From Simmondsia chinensis (Eukaryota > Streptophyta > Magnoliopsida > Caryophyllales > Simmondsiaceae): DNA of 64,000 nt. Position 1 is the stretch's first letter. The number at the start of each line of letters is the position of its first letter. Below, in pieces: positions 1 through 10,937 of the stretch. The DNA lies in the NCBI GenBank assembly GCA_018398585.1, contig JAGTTD010000007.1, forward strand, positions 10,071,320 through 10,135,319. The letters run 5' to 3'. The translations under genes were made by a program, and so were the position numbers. Below the pieces are notes generated by a model. It ran no database searches. It was not told where the DNA came from and saw only the letters and a list, made by a program, of their open reading frames with translations.

Positions 1-48
1 CTCACCTAATCACAAGCAGATTCCCATCGTCACCCATGACGGCGTTCT

Positions 49-238
49 GCTTAAAATTCATTGGTAATTAATTGATGGTTTTATTTGCAGGCGCTCAAAT
101 ACTTCAGGTTAGGGGTCCTCGGAAACAGCCTCCTTTCCACTCGGAAGGGGTAAGGCTACGTACATCCACCCCTCCCAGACCCTGCTTTTTGTGGGAGTCG
201 CGAGGCACTGGGACTGTTGTTGTTGTTGTTGTTGTTGT
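49..238 (+). mobile_element. 5'-truncated RTE LINE insert (RTE1)
   Basis: A 190-bp segment flanked by a perfect 17-bp TSD (ACCCATGACGGCGTTCT at 32-48 and 239-255). It matches the 3' end of the LINE at 20951-24608 almost base for base and ends in a (TTG)n tail, as plant RTE elements do. It contains only 3' UTR, so it is a severely truncated retrocopy inside the G0 gag. It has no 5S-like head, which separates it from the SINE at 61858-62081. Confidence 0.93.
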
Positions 239-1330
239 ACCCATGACGGCGTTCTCCTCTAGTGCCAAATCATCTTGTACCTCCTCTTCAAACACCACAC
301 CATCTTTGTCATGAGTTCTTCGATGAACAAACCCTGGCCAGGTCTGCCACCCTTTCGACATTCAGCGGCACAGTGACCCAACTCTCCACACTTGAAGCAA
401 CAGGTTCTCGAAATACCCGCCAAGTCTTGGCTTGCCGGTTTGTTAGCATTGGTGGCAATCAATCTACTCTGTACGCTAGGCTTTGGAGGTATTCACACTT
501 GGTCACGCCCACAAACCAGGTGTTCCAAGTCCCTTCGATTGTACGTTAACACTGCTGCTTCTCAATGTTCACGAATCTCTGGCTTGCTTCCGAAACGGAA
601 AAGATGTCAAACATGTTCAACACCTCTTGTACAGATTCTTTCAATCCGCTAATTGCTCTCTCGTCTCCGCTAAGTCATTTTTGGCGACCAAAGAATATAA
701 CTCCGCCATGTATTCTTCCATGGTCTTAGAGCCCTGATGCAAACCTTGTAGATGATTATGCATTATCTTGGCGTGATTGTGGAGCAGGAAGGCGCCTCTC
801 ATATGTTTCTTCATCCTTTCCCACGTCTCAATCTTCGCCTTATCTTGCATAAGTCGAGTATGATTTAGTTGTTGTCACCAGGTGGCAACCCAACCTGTCA
901 GCCAGGTAGCCACCAATGGCACTTGTTTCCGCTCCGAAACCTCCTTGTACTCAAGGACTTCCTCCACAGAAGCCAACCAATCCCAAAAGTCCTCTGGGCA
1001 ACCTCCTCCATTGAACTCTGGCATCTCTCCTTGGAGACCAGATTCCCACCTTCATTTTCCAACATAAGCGGCGAGCCCGGCATTGGGCCTATCTCTCCTC
1101 ACGCGCCGATCCAGTGTCTCAACTTCCGGGAATGGATTGTGGAAGCTATCATCCACGTCGTCCTCGCCACGTGAAGAGTTCTGAGGCCGAGTCCCCGGTG
1201 GTTCATCAAAATTAGCCCCCAATTGAATCAAGAACCTCTCAATACGGCGGAATTTCTTCTCTAAGTCCTCGATTCTCCTCTCGTACGCGGCATGTCTTTG
1301 TCACCCACGAGCCATCTCAGAAGTCGTTCT
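239..1330 (-). pseudogene. gag: gypsy gag remnant (capsid and CCHC zinc knuckle)
   Basis: Reading on the minus strand from the priming site, there is a start-like ATG near 1313. Fragments in different frames follow: a gag capsid segment at 641-850 (motif WERMKKHMRGAFLLHNHAK, ending in a typical LVAKNDLAETREQL) and a CCHC zinc knuckle at about 370-400 (CFKCGELGHCAAEC). Gag forms the cytoplasmic particle that packages element RNA. The fragments are separated by stops and frameshifts, so no intact protein is possible. The gene continues left past the LINE insert at 49-238 into positions 1-48. Confidence 0.8.
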
Positions 1331-1346
1331 GAGCTCTGATACCGAC

Positions 1347-1772
1347 TGATGCAGTGCCTAGGTGGAAAATTAGGGAACGGAAAGATTTAACAGCCTTCGC
1401 TTTATTCTTATTACAAAAATAATAAAAACAAAGGGAGAAAATTTACTCAAATTCCCACAACCTGAGAATAGGAGAAAACCCTAAAAATAATCAAAGTTAT
1501 GAATGAACAATTGAATGCAAAATCCTAGTTCATCCCCTCCTTAAAAATAGGAGACCTAAAATATCTAGAAAATAAAAGATAAAATTATAACAAATATAGA
1601 TAAAATTATAACAAATATTTCCTTATCTAAAACACTTTCCTTAACTCAAAATTTAAACATAAAACCTAACCGAAGCTGATGAGCTCTTACCGCAGCCGAA
1701 CTCACCAACTCGCCATCCCACAAACCCACCAATCGTTAGCCGCCAACGCTAGTGAAGTTACCAGCTGCATCA
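1347..1772 (-). repeat. 5' LTR of gypsy element G0
   Basis: On the plus strand the segment begins TGATGCAG and ends CTGCATCA, a perfect 8-bp terminal inversion with the usual TG...CA ends. It is 426 bp long. The priming site abuts its left side, which makes it the 5' LTR of a minus-strand element. The partner LTR is outside the window, so LTR identity and TSD cannot be checked. Confidence 0.85.
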
Positions 1773-3261
1773 CCTCAATTCATCTTGATTCTTCCCAACT
1801 ATAAACATTTTTCATTGTTATTATACAACATATTATTGTACTTTTAGTACTATTTAATTGTATTTTGTAGTTTCGAATATATATAGGCATGTTGAGAAAT
1901 TATTGATGGCCATCCCAATCGCAAAGTTTTCTGCCGTTAGGTGGGGCATCTTGAATTAGAGACGAATGGCGCCTGTCTCTATCTCATCTTTAATGAAATC
2001 GTTAGATGTATTTTTTGCGTCTCTAATATGTCTTTCAATATCGAATTGTAATAGATTCGAAGACACTCTCGATCAAAACTGTACATATTAAATTATAAGA
2101 TATCTAGGTAGTGCCTCATAATCATGATCACATAAGCATTTCTTGGCAAATATTAGCTGAATTTTAGTGTAGGATACCTAGGTGATAAAATTTTTAAGAA
2201 TCATGATATCTTGTTTTAAATATTGAAATAATGAGATATCTAGATAATGAAAGCACAAACCTCAAGACAACTAGACAATAAATTCCTTTAATTTATTTAA
2301 AAAGATGGCAAATGATGTTTAGATATTAAGTAAAAATTTGATTATAATTTTGAAGTTGTACATGTCAACATTTGGTGTGTCATACATAGGGTCAAACTAT
2401 GATTTTAGAGGTCCAAAAGTATGTTTTTATCGACAAGTTTTTTTTCAAATTAGTCCAAATAAGAAAGACATTGTCATCATAATCTAATTATTTAATCTAC
2501 CCCTAAATTTGGCTCACAATGATCAAAGCTTTCCTTCGCTCGATATTATTTTTAGTGACGATTTTCTTCTTTCTATTCATGTGTAAAAGCATCCTATACT
2601 TATTATCTGGCACTCAATTTTTAATTTCATCAGACATATTCCTTAGTTACGAGTTCCTCTTTATCCATACTCTACTATTAAGGCCAAGACACCCCCCCCC
2701 CCCCCCCCCCCCAACAAAAAAAAACCAAAAAAAGCCTCCCATTGCCAAATCCTACAAAACTACATATAAACGCAATATTTTGAAGGCAATGAAAAAGGGA
2801 AAAAGAAAATATTCCTAACAGTTATGAAATCTGCACATTCATCATTCTTAAACAGAGCGCAAATGTATGATTCTGTAACAGATAATTTATACAATTAAAA
2901 GTCAAAAACTAAAATACCATTTAGTTTAATTAGAGATCAGATGTACATTTAACTGACAGGAAATTTAAAACTGGATCCACCTTAATTAAAATCATTCCAT
3001 TTTTTTCATAGCATAAAACAACATGAATGCCTCATAGAAAATCCCAAAGAAAGTGAAATGAACTTTCTAAACACCAAGATGCTTAATCTTGAAAGGGAAG
3101 CAGCTAATTGCATTCAAATGCCCCTTGCATGTGGATTGATTTATGGAATTCGGCCTCCGACAATACACACTGAACAAAAATTGGCGGGAATTGAGGTAAT
3201 AACTTCTTGACAGGAGAAGAAAAGGATACCGGATGTGGGTTAAGGAATTGAAGCCCACCGG
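1773..3261. other. AT-rich intergenic stretch with a C21 run
   Basis: I see no gene or recognisable transposon. The interval is AT-rich with scattered stops in all frames. A homopolymer of 21 cytosines lies at 2692-2712, followed by an A-rich tract. The sequence right after the G0 LTR (CCTCA at 1773) would be its target-site copy, but the other copy is outside the window. Confidence 0.5.
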
Positions 3262-3457
3262 TGATTAGAACAGTGAAAACTGGCTGTGGTGAAGCTGTGA
3301 ATAAAGGGAGAAGTGATATATTATTGAATGATGTAAAGAGAGTACATAACAGAGGTAAAAGAAATTCGTACCCCTAGGGTTTACAATAGTACAAGGACAT
3401 AATAGTAAAAGCATACGAAACCCTAGTGCTAGGAATATTCCAGAGACTATTCTAATA
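3262..3457 (-). repeat. probable 3' LTR of copia B
   Basis: The right edge follows a polypurine tract (AATTGAGGGGGCC-like on the minus strand, 3458-3473). On the minus strand it starts TATTAGAATAG, which I read as a mutated TGTTAGAATAG. The left edge is set by the inverted partner TGATTAGAACAG starting at 3262. There is no second LTR copy to confirm the boundaries, so the 196-bp length is an inference. Confidence 0.5.
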
Positions 3458-3479
3458 GGCCCCCTCAATCTGAGCAGGG

Positions 3480-5400
3480 AGGAAACATGCGAAGATTGGG
3501 CTTGTGTCAATGAAACAGATCTGTAGATAGTCCCTTGGTGACGATGTCAGCCACTTGTTTGGTAGTGAGAGTGTAACGAACTTTTAGATCACACTTTAGC
3601 ACCTTCCCACACACATAGTGGAAGTCAAAATCAGCATGTTTGCTTCTGTCCTCGGGGAACTTCACCACCAAGTCCGCTTGGGAGATTTTGCGGAGTAGGA
3701 GAGAGGAGGATACCATTCACCACCTTCTGTGGTTTCAGATGCATATTCCGAGGCACTCCTTTATTCTCTGGCTCGCGTCTCGGCAGCGGCTTTGGACTCG
3801 GGACCGGCTTCAGCGTTTCGGAGCATTAGAGGTTCAGAGTGTTTGTGTTCTCTGCGGTTCTATCGACGAGACTCATGAGCACCTTTTCTTCGCCTGTTTC
3901 TTTTCTGCCTCGGTCTGGAGCTCCATCACTCCGAGTACATCCATTGCTTGGCCTACCCTTCCTTGGGACGATCTTGTCACTTGGACTGCTCAGCATCTCA
4001 GGGGGCAAGAGATTGGTAGTATCATTGCTTGACTCTGCCTCTCTGAGACTGTGTATACTATCTGGTATGAGCGCAACCTTTAGGTTCAGCGATCTCAGTC
4101 TAGATCAGTTGCGGCCGTACGAGAGGAGATTTCGGGTTTGGTCAGGAGCCGCTTACTTGCTGCTCCTTCGTTCAGAGGAGCTCCTCGTCACACCTCCTTC
4201 CTTCGGCACTGGGGTTTTGCGTCTTAGTTTCTTCTTAGTTCCCTTAGTTGTACTTTGGTTGCTTTTGTATGGACTTTGTCTGGACTTTTTTGAAATTGTT
4301 TCATATTTGTAGGCTTCAGCCATGTCCTGGGATATACCCCTTGTAGTTTGTACTGTTTTTCATTTCATCTATATATTTCGCTGACCTACCCAAAAAAAAA
4401 TGTTTGCTTCTGTCGTTAGACACAGGACTGGCGGCAAGGTAAGAGGTAGAGACATTGTCACAGTAGATAGTTATCGGTCCTGGGTGATGAAGTCCGAGCT
4501 CACGCATGAGGTAGCGAATCCAGTCACTTTCTGCAACAGCTTGAGCAACAACACGGTATTCTGACTCAGTGATGGATTTGGACACAATGGCTTGTTTCTT
4601 AGCCTAGCCCGAGATGAGGTTAGGAACAATGTATATGGAATAGCTTGTTGTAGAGCGATGAGTGTCAGGGCAACCACCCCAGTCAGCATCGGCAAATGCA
4701 GTAATTGTAGGGGAGTAAGCGGGAGTGATGGCGAGACCGTGGTCAAGAGTGGACTTCAGGTATCTGAGGATGCGCTTAAATACCTGCCAATCGTGGTTAT
4801 GGAGAGCATGCATGAGCTGATAGACCAAGTTGACAACATAGCAGATGTCAGGATTGGTCATGGTCAAGTATTAGAAAGCACCCACCGCAATCCGGTACTC
4901 AGTAGGATCTTCAAGAGGCTCACATTCACTCAAAGACATATGTGCATGGGTAGGTAGGGGGTTTTTGATCAGCTTAGCTTCATGCAGGTCATTTTTTGTT
5001 AGAAGGTCTACTATGTCTAAGGGTCATGTTTTACCTCTATCCATAAGAAAATGTATAAGGGTCCAAGGTCTTTCATGGCGAACTAGATAGAAAGGGACGG
5101 GATTAGACTCGTAAGGTGGGTGGCATCAATGCCAGTGAGTATGATGTCGTCAACATAGAGAAGCAGACATGTAAGGTGTGAGGCAGTTTTCTGAATGAAA
5201 AGGGATGAGTCAGCTCGACAACACTGAAAGCCAAGGCTAAAGATGAATGCACTAAATCGTTGGAACCATGCCCAGGGAGCCTGTTTGAGGCCATACAGAG
5301 CCTTCTGGAGGCGACACAAATGATTTCAAAACTTTGGATGTATAAAGCCCTGAGACTGTCTCATATACTCTTCTTCCTGCAGATGACTATGTAAGAAAGC
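3480..5400 (-). pseudogene. pol: copia B reverse transcriptase and RNase H remnant
   Basis: Minus-strand reading gives RT with [17 protein letters not shown] and LLLYVDDIILTG (catalytic YVDD present, 5083-5319). It continues with NPDICYVVNLVYQLMHALH and FADADWGGC (4604-4867), then the RNase H stretch with the SKSITESEYRVVAQAVAE motif (4316-4585). The last part of RNase H resumes at 3507-3635, after the L1 insert. Frames change repeatedly and stops occur between segments. In an active element these enzymes copy genomic RNA to DNA; here they cannot be made. Confidence 0.85.
3651..4400 (+). mobile_element. 5'-truncated L1 LINE with poly(A) and TSD
   Basis: A plus-strand insert flanked by the TSD ATGTTTGCTTCTGTC (3636-3650 and 4400-4414), ending in an A9 tail. 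Its reading frame shows the zinc-binding domain found C-terminal to RT in plant L1 LINEs (FTTKSAWEIL, PRHSFILWLA, CVLCGSIDETHEHLFFAC) and the usual later IWYERN motif after a stop and frame change. Only the last 750 bp of the LINE is present. It interrupts the RNase H of copia B, whose sequence is continuous on either side. Confidence 0.92.
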
Positions 5401-6499
5401 GTTTTTGACATCCAACTGTCATATGGGCCAATTGTATGTGATCGCAAGGCTAAATATAATACATATGGTGGAAGTTTTGACAACGAGGTTAAAGGTTTCC
5501 TTTTTGTCAAGGCCTTCTTGCTTATGGAAGCCTCAAGCGACAAGGCGAGCCTTAAAGCACTCAATAGAACCATCCACTTTATATTTCACATTGTACTTTC
5601 ACATGCTTCATGCAAGGTTATACCGTGCATCATACAGGACCAATTCCTAAGTGTCGTTAGTAATGAGAGTATTAAATTCATCCACCATGGCTTCCGGCCA
5701 CTTTGGATTTTTCACTGCCTATGTGTAACACGTGGGCTCCTATATCACAACGATGGACAAAAGCGAAAAGGGGTACTTGGTTTTACGGATACCAAACTTA
5801 AGCCTAGTTTGCATGTGGTGTGTGTTGGGACTCATGGAAGTGGGGTTGGATTCTATGAGGGAATTCGAGGCAGGGGCCGTCGTGGCAGTAAATTCACAGA
5901 CCCCGAAAGACGATGGGGTAGGGACAACCAATAGATTAGACAGGAGTTCGGTTGGTCCAATTCATGCCTAGATATGTCCAGCGGTGGAGGGCCAGAGGCT
6001 AGGCCCGAGGTGGGAGCCGATCTAGTGATCGGCAGTAATGACCTGGTGGCGTGACCCACGCTGCTAGTGTCCATGCTAGCTGTCAGCTAGTCAGGCAAGA
6101 TAGGAGACAGGACAACCGGTGGGGATTGGAGAACGAGGGGTGATGGAACCGAGGCATCAGTTGCGGACATTAGAGAAGTTGTAAATTCTTGGTGGGAAAA
6201 ACACGATTCATCAAAGACTACATGCCGACTTGTATACATTCGGCTTGTTATGGGATCAAGACACCTATATCCTTTGTATCGGGCTGCATGGCCTTAGAAA
6301 ATGCATTTTGTTAAGCATGGGGCAAGTTTTTGAGCAGCACAGGATGTAAGGTTGGGATAACACGCAAATACAAAGAGGCGAAGACGGTTATAGTCTAGGT
6401 TAGTATTGAAAAGTTTTTCAAAAGGTGATGCATTTGAAAGGAATGGGGTGGGAAGACGATTTATAGTAAAACAAGCAGTACAAAAGGCATCATCCCAAA

Positions 6500-7560
6500 A
6501 ATCTTAAGGAAGTTTTGAGTGAATTAGGAGCGTCCATGCCACTTTAAATAAATGGTGATGCTTGCGTTCCACCACCCCATTTTGTTCTGGAATATCAGGA
6601 GAAGGGATCGAAAGTGAATTCCAAACTCTCGGAACAGCGCATTTATGCGCTGATGGTCGAATTCACCCCCACCATTGCATTGAAAAATTTTAATTTTCGT
6701 ATTAAATTGATTTTCACCGAGGGTTTTGAAAAGGTAAAAATTTCGTAAACCTCTAATTTTTGCTGCATTAGATAGACCATGTGAATCTTGAAAAATCGTC
6801 GGTAAGAAGGACATAGTTTTTTTTTTTAATTTGATGTAGAGAAAACAGGAGATTGCCAAACATCCGAATGTATTAACTAAAGTGGCATATTAGTATTATG
6901 TTGTGCATGTTCAAAAGACCATTTTCTAGATTTACCCAAACAACAAGACATACATTTATTCAAAAACTTAACAATCGGAATTGAATGTTTCTTACATAAA
7001 AAATCGAGAACATAACTACCTAAATGTCCTAAACGCTGATGCCATAGATCTCTATATTTGACTTGAGCTACAAGTCCAACATCGTGCGGTGAGAAACTAT
7101 AGAGAGGTCCTTTACTGGATACTCATAGAAGCAATGTCCTTATAGTATTGTCCTTGACACAGGAAGAATGAGAGTCAAATTCAACTCTACAGTTGTTTAA
7201 TAGAGAGTAAGTTATGAGTGAGTTCAGGGGACAAGCATGACATTAAGTAACAATAGGGGTTTCGTACAAGTGGTGATAAAGGAAGACCCAATGTGTGTTA
7301 CAGGAAACAATGCTCCATTACCAATGAGAACACTTTTATGACCAGAATGGGGAAGAAGGTTAGTGAGAACACCTGAATGAGGCGTCATGTGGTTAGAAAC
7401 TCTCGAGTTTGGATACCAGTTGTAGTCATGTGGTTCTCTAATAGTCATGGCAGCCAGTGAGTGAGATGTATCAAGGAAGGCAGTGCTATCAAAGCGCTGG
7501 GGCAGGAAATAGTAATATGACCAATTTGGGAGCAGATCTGGCAGCATTAAGGACGGGGCC
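6500..7560 (-). pseudogene. pol: copia B protease and integrase remnant
   Basis: The protease region at 7224-7547 reads NSRVSNHMT where active copia proteases have a DSG-type active site followed by SxHMT, so the catalytic aspartate is lost. GNGALFPVTHIG follows. An integrase core fragment at 6524-6859 contains FQCNGGGEFDH, which corresponds to the second catalytic region, again altered. The 5400-6500 stretch between integrase and RT is degenerate and GC-richer, with no long frame. Non-functional. Confidence 0.75.
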
Positions 7561-7599
7561 CGAGCACACCTACATAAGAGTCAGAAAAAGAACAAAAAG

Positions 7600-8410
7600 A
7601 AGGTCAAACCAGGGAGGGACCTACGGTTTGAGGTGCGCCACCCATAGTAGCAAGCGGGGAAGGGGGAGCTCAGTGATTGTGGCGGCCACCGCGACCACCA
7701 CACCTATGTCGGCCACGGCCACATCCACCACGCCCCCCACGGTTGAATTCAGAGCTAGAGGTGGGTTTACCAAAGGCAATGAGTGCATGTCCTGGAGCTG
7801 TCGGGGCATGGCCAAAGTACTAGGTTAGGGCGACTTCTTCATTCAGGAGGATGGTTTTGAGCTCCTTATAGGTATATTGTTTTAAAGTTAGACGAGTAAA
7901 GGTGGCGAAGGTGGCATATTTAGGGGGTAAGCCATAAAGGACATAGTGTTGAAATTTTCTGCAAGACACAGGTGAGTCAATGGCAACTAAGTCATCAGTA
8001 ATTACTTTTAATTCAAAGAGATAAACGTCCATTGTTTTACCATCTTTACTATGATTCATGAGTTGGGTTTGGTGATCATACTCCTTGGCCATGGAGTGAT
8101 CCCGAAAGCACTTAGCTAGGGCATCCCACATGGCTTTTGAGGTGGATGGCGGATAATGTCATTTATTAGGGAGAAAGAGAGCCTAGCGGCTATGTAAGTT
8201 CAGAAATTTTGATCTGTGCAGAGCCATGTGAGGTAATCCGGGTTAGGGGAGGCTGACCCATTGGAGTGAATGATGTGGGTAGGGGGATAGGGATAAGATC
8301 CATCAATAAACCCTTGTAAGTGGTGAGCAAATAATAGCAAATTAAATTGTTCATGCCACGTAGGATAGTCCGTGGTTGTTTCTAATTTAATAGTGAATAT
8401 GCTTGTAATA
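7600..8410 (-). pseudogene. gag: copia B gag remnant (UBN2-type)
   Basis: Minus-strand gag opens near 8400 with KLETTTDYPTWHEQFNLLLF and FIDGSYPYPP. It continues in another frame at 7820-8131 (MWDALAKCFRDHSMAKEYDH, then YVLYGLPPKY), the pattern of copia gag polyproteins. A glycine/arginine-rich low-complexity segment replaces the zinc knuckle region at 7620-7760. It is broken by frameshifts. The N-terminus stops where the RTE LINE at 8400 begins. Confidence 0.75.
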
Positions 8411-9424
8411 CTGGAGAGAGGAAGTAAATTGGGGAAGGCGGTGGGAGATATGCACCTGGAATCGAAGGGCTAATGACTCAATAGATCCAAGATCGAGTAC
8501 ACGAAACTCAGGTTCGGTACCTCCACCATGCTTAACATAGAAGACATCAAGATTAGATCTGAGACCATACCGAGAAAGGAGTGTTTCAGATATTTGGGGT
8601 CCACGGTACAACAGAACGGCGAAGTTGACGAGGATGTCAACAACCAGATTAAAGTAGCTTGGTATAAATGGAAGATGGCCTCTGTGATAATTTGCGATAG
8701 GAAGTTCTCATTAAAGCTAAAGGGAAAATACTATAAGACGGTAGTAGGATTGGCTATGTCATACGGTGGGGAGTGTTAGCTAATGAAACAACATCATACA
8801 CATAAGATGAAGGTGGCGGAGATGAGGATGCTTTGGTGGATATGTAGACACACAAGGAAGGATAGGATCAGGAATGACGACATAAGAGGCAAATTAGGCA
8901 TGGCCTCAATCGAGGATAAGTTAAGGGAGTGAAGTTTGAGGTGGTTTTAACATGATAGGAGGAGATCGACCACTGCTCCAGCCAGGAGATGCGAACAGCC
9001 CCATACTACGCTAGGCAGGAGAGAAATAGGCAAGCCAAAAAAAAAATGGTTGGAGACTATCCGACAAGACCTCATCTGTCTAAACCTATGGGAGGATATG
9101 ACCTTAGATAGAGCTTGGTGGAGGGCTAACATAGTGGGGTAGCTGATGGAGCAGCTTAGAATAAAGGAGCTTATTCTAGCTGACACTAGTGTTTCTAGGC
9201 TTATATGACTGGTGCACTTATATGCTTATTTGCCTACTTGCCTATTATTTTTCTTGCATTTGCCTTCCATTGAGTTTTGCTTTCATAATGCTTGCCTTGC
9301 GCTACCCTGAAGGGAGTAGGCTACGTACATCTGCCCCTCAAACCCCCCCCCCCCCCCCCTCCGCCAACCCTGCTTATGCGGGAACCCTTGAGGCATTGGG
9401 ACATATGTTTTTCTTGTTTTGTTG
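8400..9424 (+). mobile_element. 5'-truncated RTE LINE (RTE2)
   Basis: A plus-strand RTE copy holding the region after the RT and the 3' UTR. The homologous block runs colinear with 21249-21990 of the full LINE (CFRYLGSTVQQNGEVDEDVN, KWKMASVIICDRKFSLKLKG, MKVAEMRMLWWI, WLETIRQDL). It contains several in-frame stops, for example after YGGEC. The 3' UTR carries the family signature GGCTACGTACATC and ends in a T/G-rich tail at about 9424. A run of 17 C (9343-9359) interrupts the 3' UTR. No clear TSD was found, so both ends are approximate. Confidence 0.85.
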
Positions 9425-9974
9425 TCAATAGAAAGAGAAATGTTATTACAACATAAATTGACCCAACACAAATGCACTATTATAACAAACAAGCACAAGA
9501 GCATGAAACCTACGACAAACACATATGAATTACCTTGCACTTTTATAGGTATATTGTGATATTCATATATGTCAAACATTGTTTTCAATAGCAGATAGAC
9601 AACTCAGTTCATAGACCTTAGAAATAAACACGGGAAAAATAATGTACAAAACAAAAACTAACCAAGAAAATTTGATTTATATGCTGTACAAATCATCAAG
9701 AAAAAAAATTGAAAACAAAATTACAAAAACAACCCGTATATTGCACCGGAAAAGCCTAGTTATACTTCATTGCAAATTTATCCAAATTTTTTAGTTTTTT
9801 TTTTTTTTTATACGAATTTAGTTAGCTACAAAATATGTGAAACCAATGAAAATTTAAGAACAAAATATTATGAATGACATTTACACATCGTAAAAATTAA
9901 TGATGTTGGAACCCAATGTGGGAAATATAAAACAAAATATACAAAGTAGAAAGATATTGCCTAAAACACATGAA
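9425..9974. other. AT-rich stretch, no recognised feature
   Basis: A/T homopolymers and short unsupported frames. I looked for the missing 5' LTR and Met-tRNA priming site of copia B here and did not find them. Nothing else can be supported. Confidence 0.4.
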
Positions 9975-10376
9975 AATGGCACAATACAAATAAAGTAATA
10001 GTTGAGCGAGGCATGAATCACGCTCTTTCTAAGACAGTTTCGCACTTCTATTGGATCAAAGCCGGTGCAGCAGGTACCGAGCACTGCCTCCAGGATACAA
10101 CGATTAACTAGGGTTGACACTATCTCGGTCCGCAAAACCTTGAAAGCTAAAGCCTTCACAACACCTCGCTTAGCTAAAAAATAAAAGAATTATTTTTTAA
10201 AAAAATATATTGTTTTCTCGTTCAGATCAAAAGCTCTATTTTTTTCTTTTTTCTTATGTATGTTTTCCTTGCATGCATTCGCGACTTGAGCATCATGCTC
10301 ATTTTTATAATCAACAATGATTCATCTTTCTCATGCAATTGCATTTATTTTATGAATTATTATAGCAATGGTTGCA
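9975..10376. repeat. repeat R, copy 1, left half (host of G1)
   Basis: About 400 bp that aligns with 38880-39268 over its whole length, including GAGGCA, AAAGCTAAAGCCTTCACAACACC, and GACTTGAGCATCATGCTCATT. The alignment breaks exactly at 10376/10377, where the G1 LTR starts, and resumes at 34697. R is an unclassified dispersed repeat. I see no terminal repeats or coding function in it. Confidence 0.8.
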
Positions 10377-10870
10377 TGATAGTATCCTTCACCCAAACGA
10401 ACAATCAAGCTCAAAATAATGACCAATAGCAGAAATTGAACACACGAACCCAGTGAGCAAGCTAAAATTTAGCTAGTGTAATGTACTTATGGAAGTATAA
10501 TAGTCTCTATATTGAGATTTATACAAGTGTATAGCAAGTATAAAGTACAGTAAGTATAAGAGGATTAGGGAGAGAGAGAGAGACAAGCACATCAATTTAA
10601 GCATGTCGTGATACAATCCACTATTCCTTTATTTATACTAAAAGAGGATCCGATTAGGAGCATAAGTGGATGATGTAGCCTATGATGTGGCAACGAGTGC
10701 TAACCTGGCTCGTACAATAGATGATAATGGAGGCAGGTTTGTAACAATATCGTAACTGGGCGCTTGTCCCCACGAGTCGAACATAAGAAACCAGAGCTGG
10801 AGGTCATGATGTGGCAACGAGTGCTGACCTGGCTCGTACAGTAGATGGTAATGTGGGCAAGTTTGTAACA
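10377..10870 (-). repeat. 3' LTR of G1 with internal tandem duplication
   Basis: Starts TGATAGTATCC and ends TTTGTAACA on the plus strand. It aligns with the 5' LTR at 34298-34696. It contains an extra copy of its end plus the adjacent polypurine tract and pol tail: unit 1 is 10683-10806 and unit 2 is 10807-10937. The first TTTGTAACA (10738-10746) is therefore a duplicated LTR edge, and the true edge is at 10870, next to the purine tract (rc of 10871-10885). Confidence 0.85.
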
Positions 10871-10937
10871 GTACCCCCTCCATAACTAGACCCTTGTCCC
10901 CACGGGTTGAACATATGAAAGTGGAACTGGAGGTCAT

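Larger units (their letters stand above)
1..1772 (-). mobile_element. Ty3/gypsy retrotransposon G0, 5' part, runs off the left edge
   Basis: Minus-strand LTR retrotransposon. Its 5' LTR is at 1347-1772, the initiator-Met primer binding site is next to it (1331-1346, read on the minus strand as GGTATCAGAGCTC), and gag follows towards position 1. The pol genes lie outside the window. The zinc knuckle and gag style are chromovirus-like; a CRM-type assignment is my guess. The gag is interrupted by a 190-bp RTE LINE insert (49-238) and by several stops and frame changes, so this is a dead copy. Confidence 0.85.
3262..8413 (-). mobile_element. Ty1/copia retrotransposon B, decayed
   Basis: Minus-strand copia element with the order gag, protease, integrase, RT, RNase H, 3' LTR read from right to left. 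The probable 3' LTR is at 3262-3457, with an imperfect TG(A)TTAGAAYAG terminal inversion and a purine tract (rc of 3458-3470) next to it. The 5' LTR and priming site are absent; the element stops at about 8400, where an RTE LINE begins. An L1 fragment sits inside RNase H (3651-4400). The RT and gag style suggest the Ale/Retrofit group, a tentative placement. Confidence 0.85.

Noticed and set aside
8380..8424. TSD for RTE2 between about 8400 and 9424
   Set aside because: I compared both flanks and found no convincing direct repeat.
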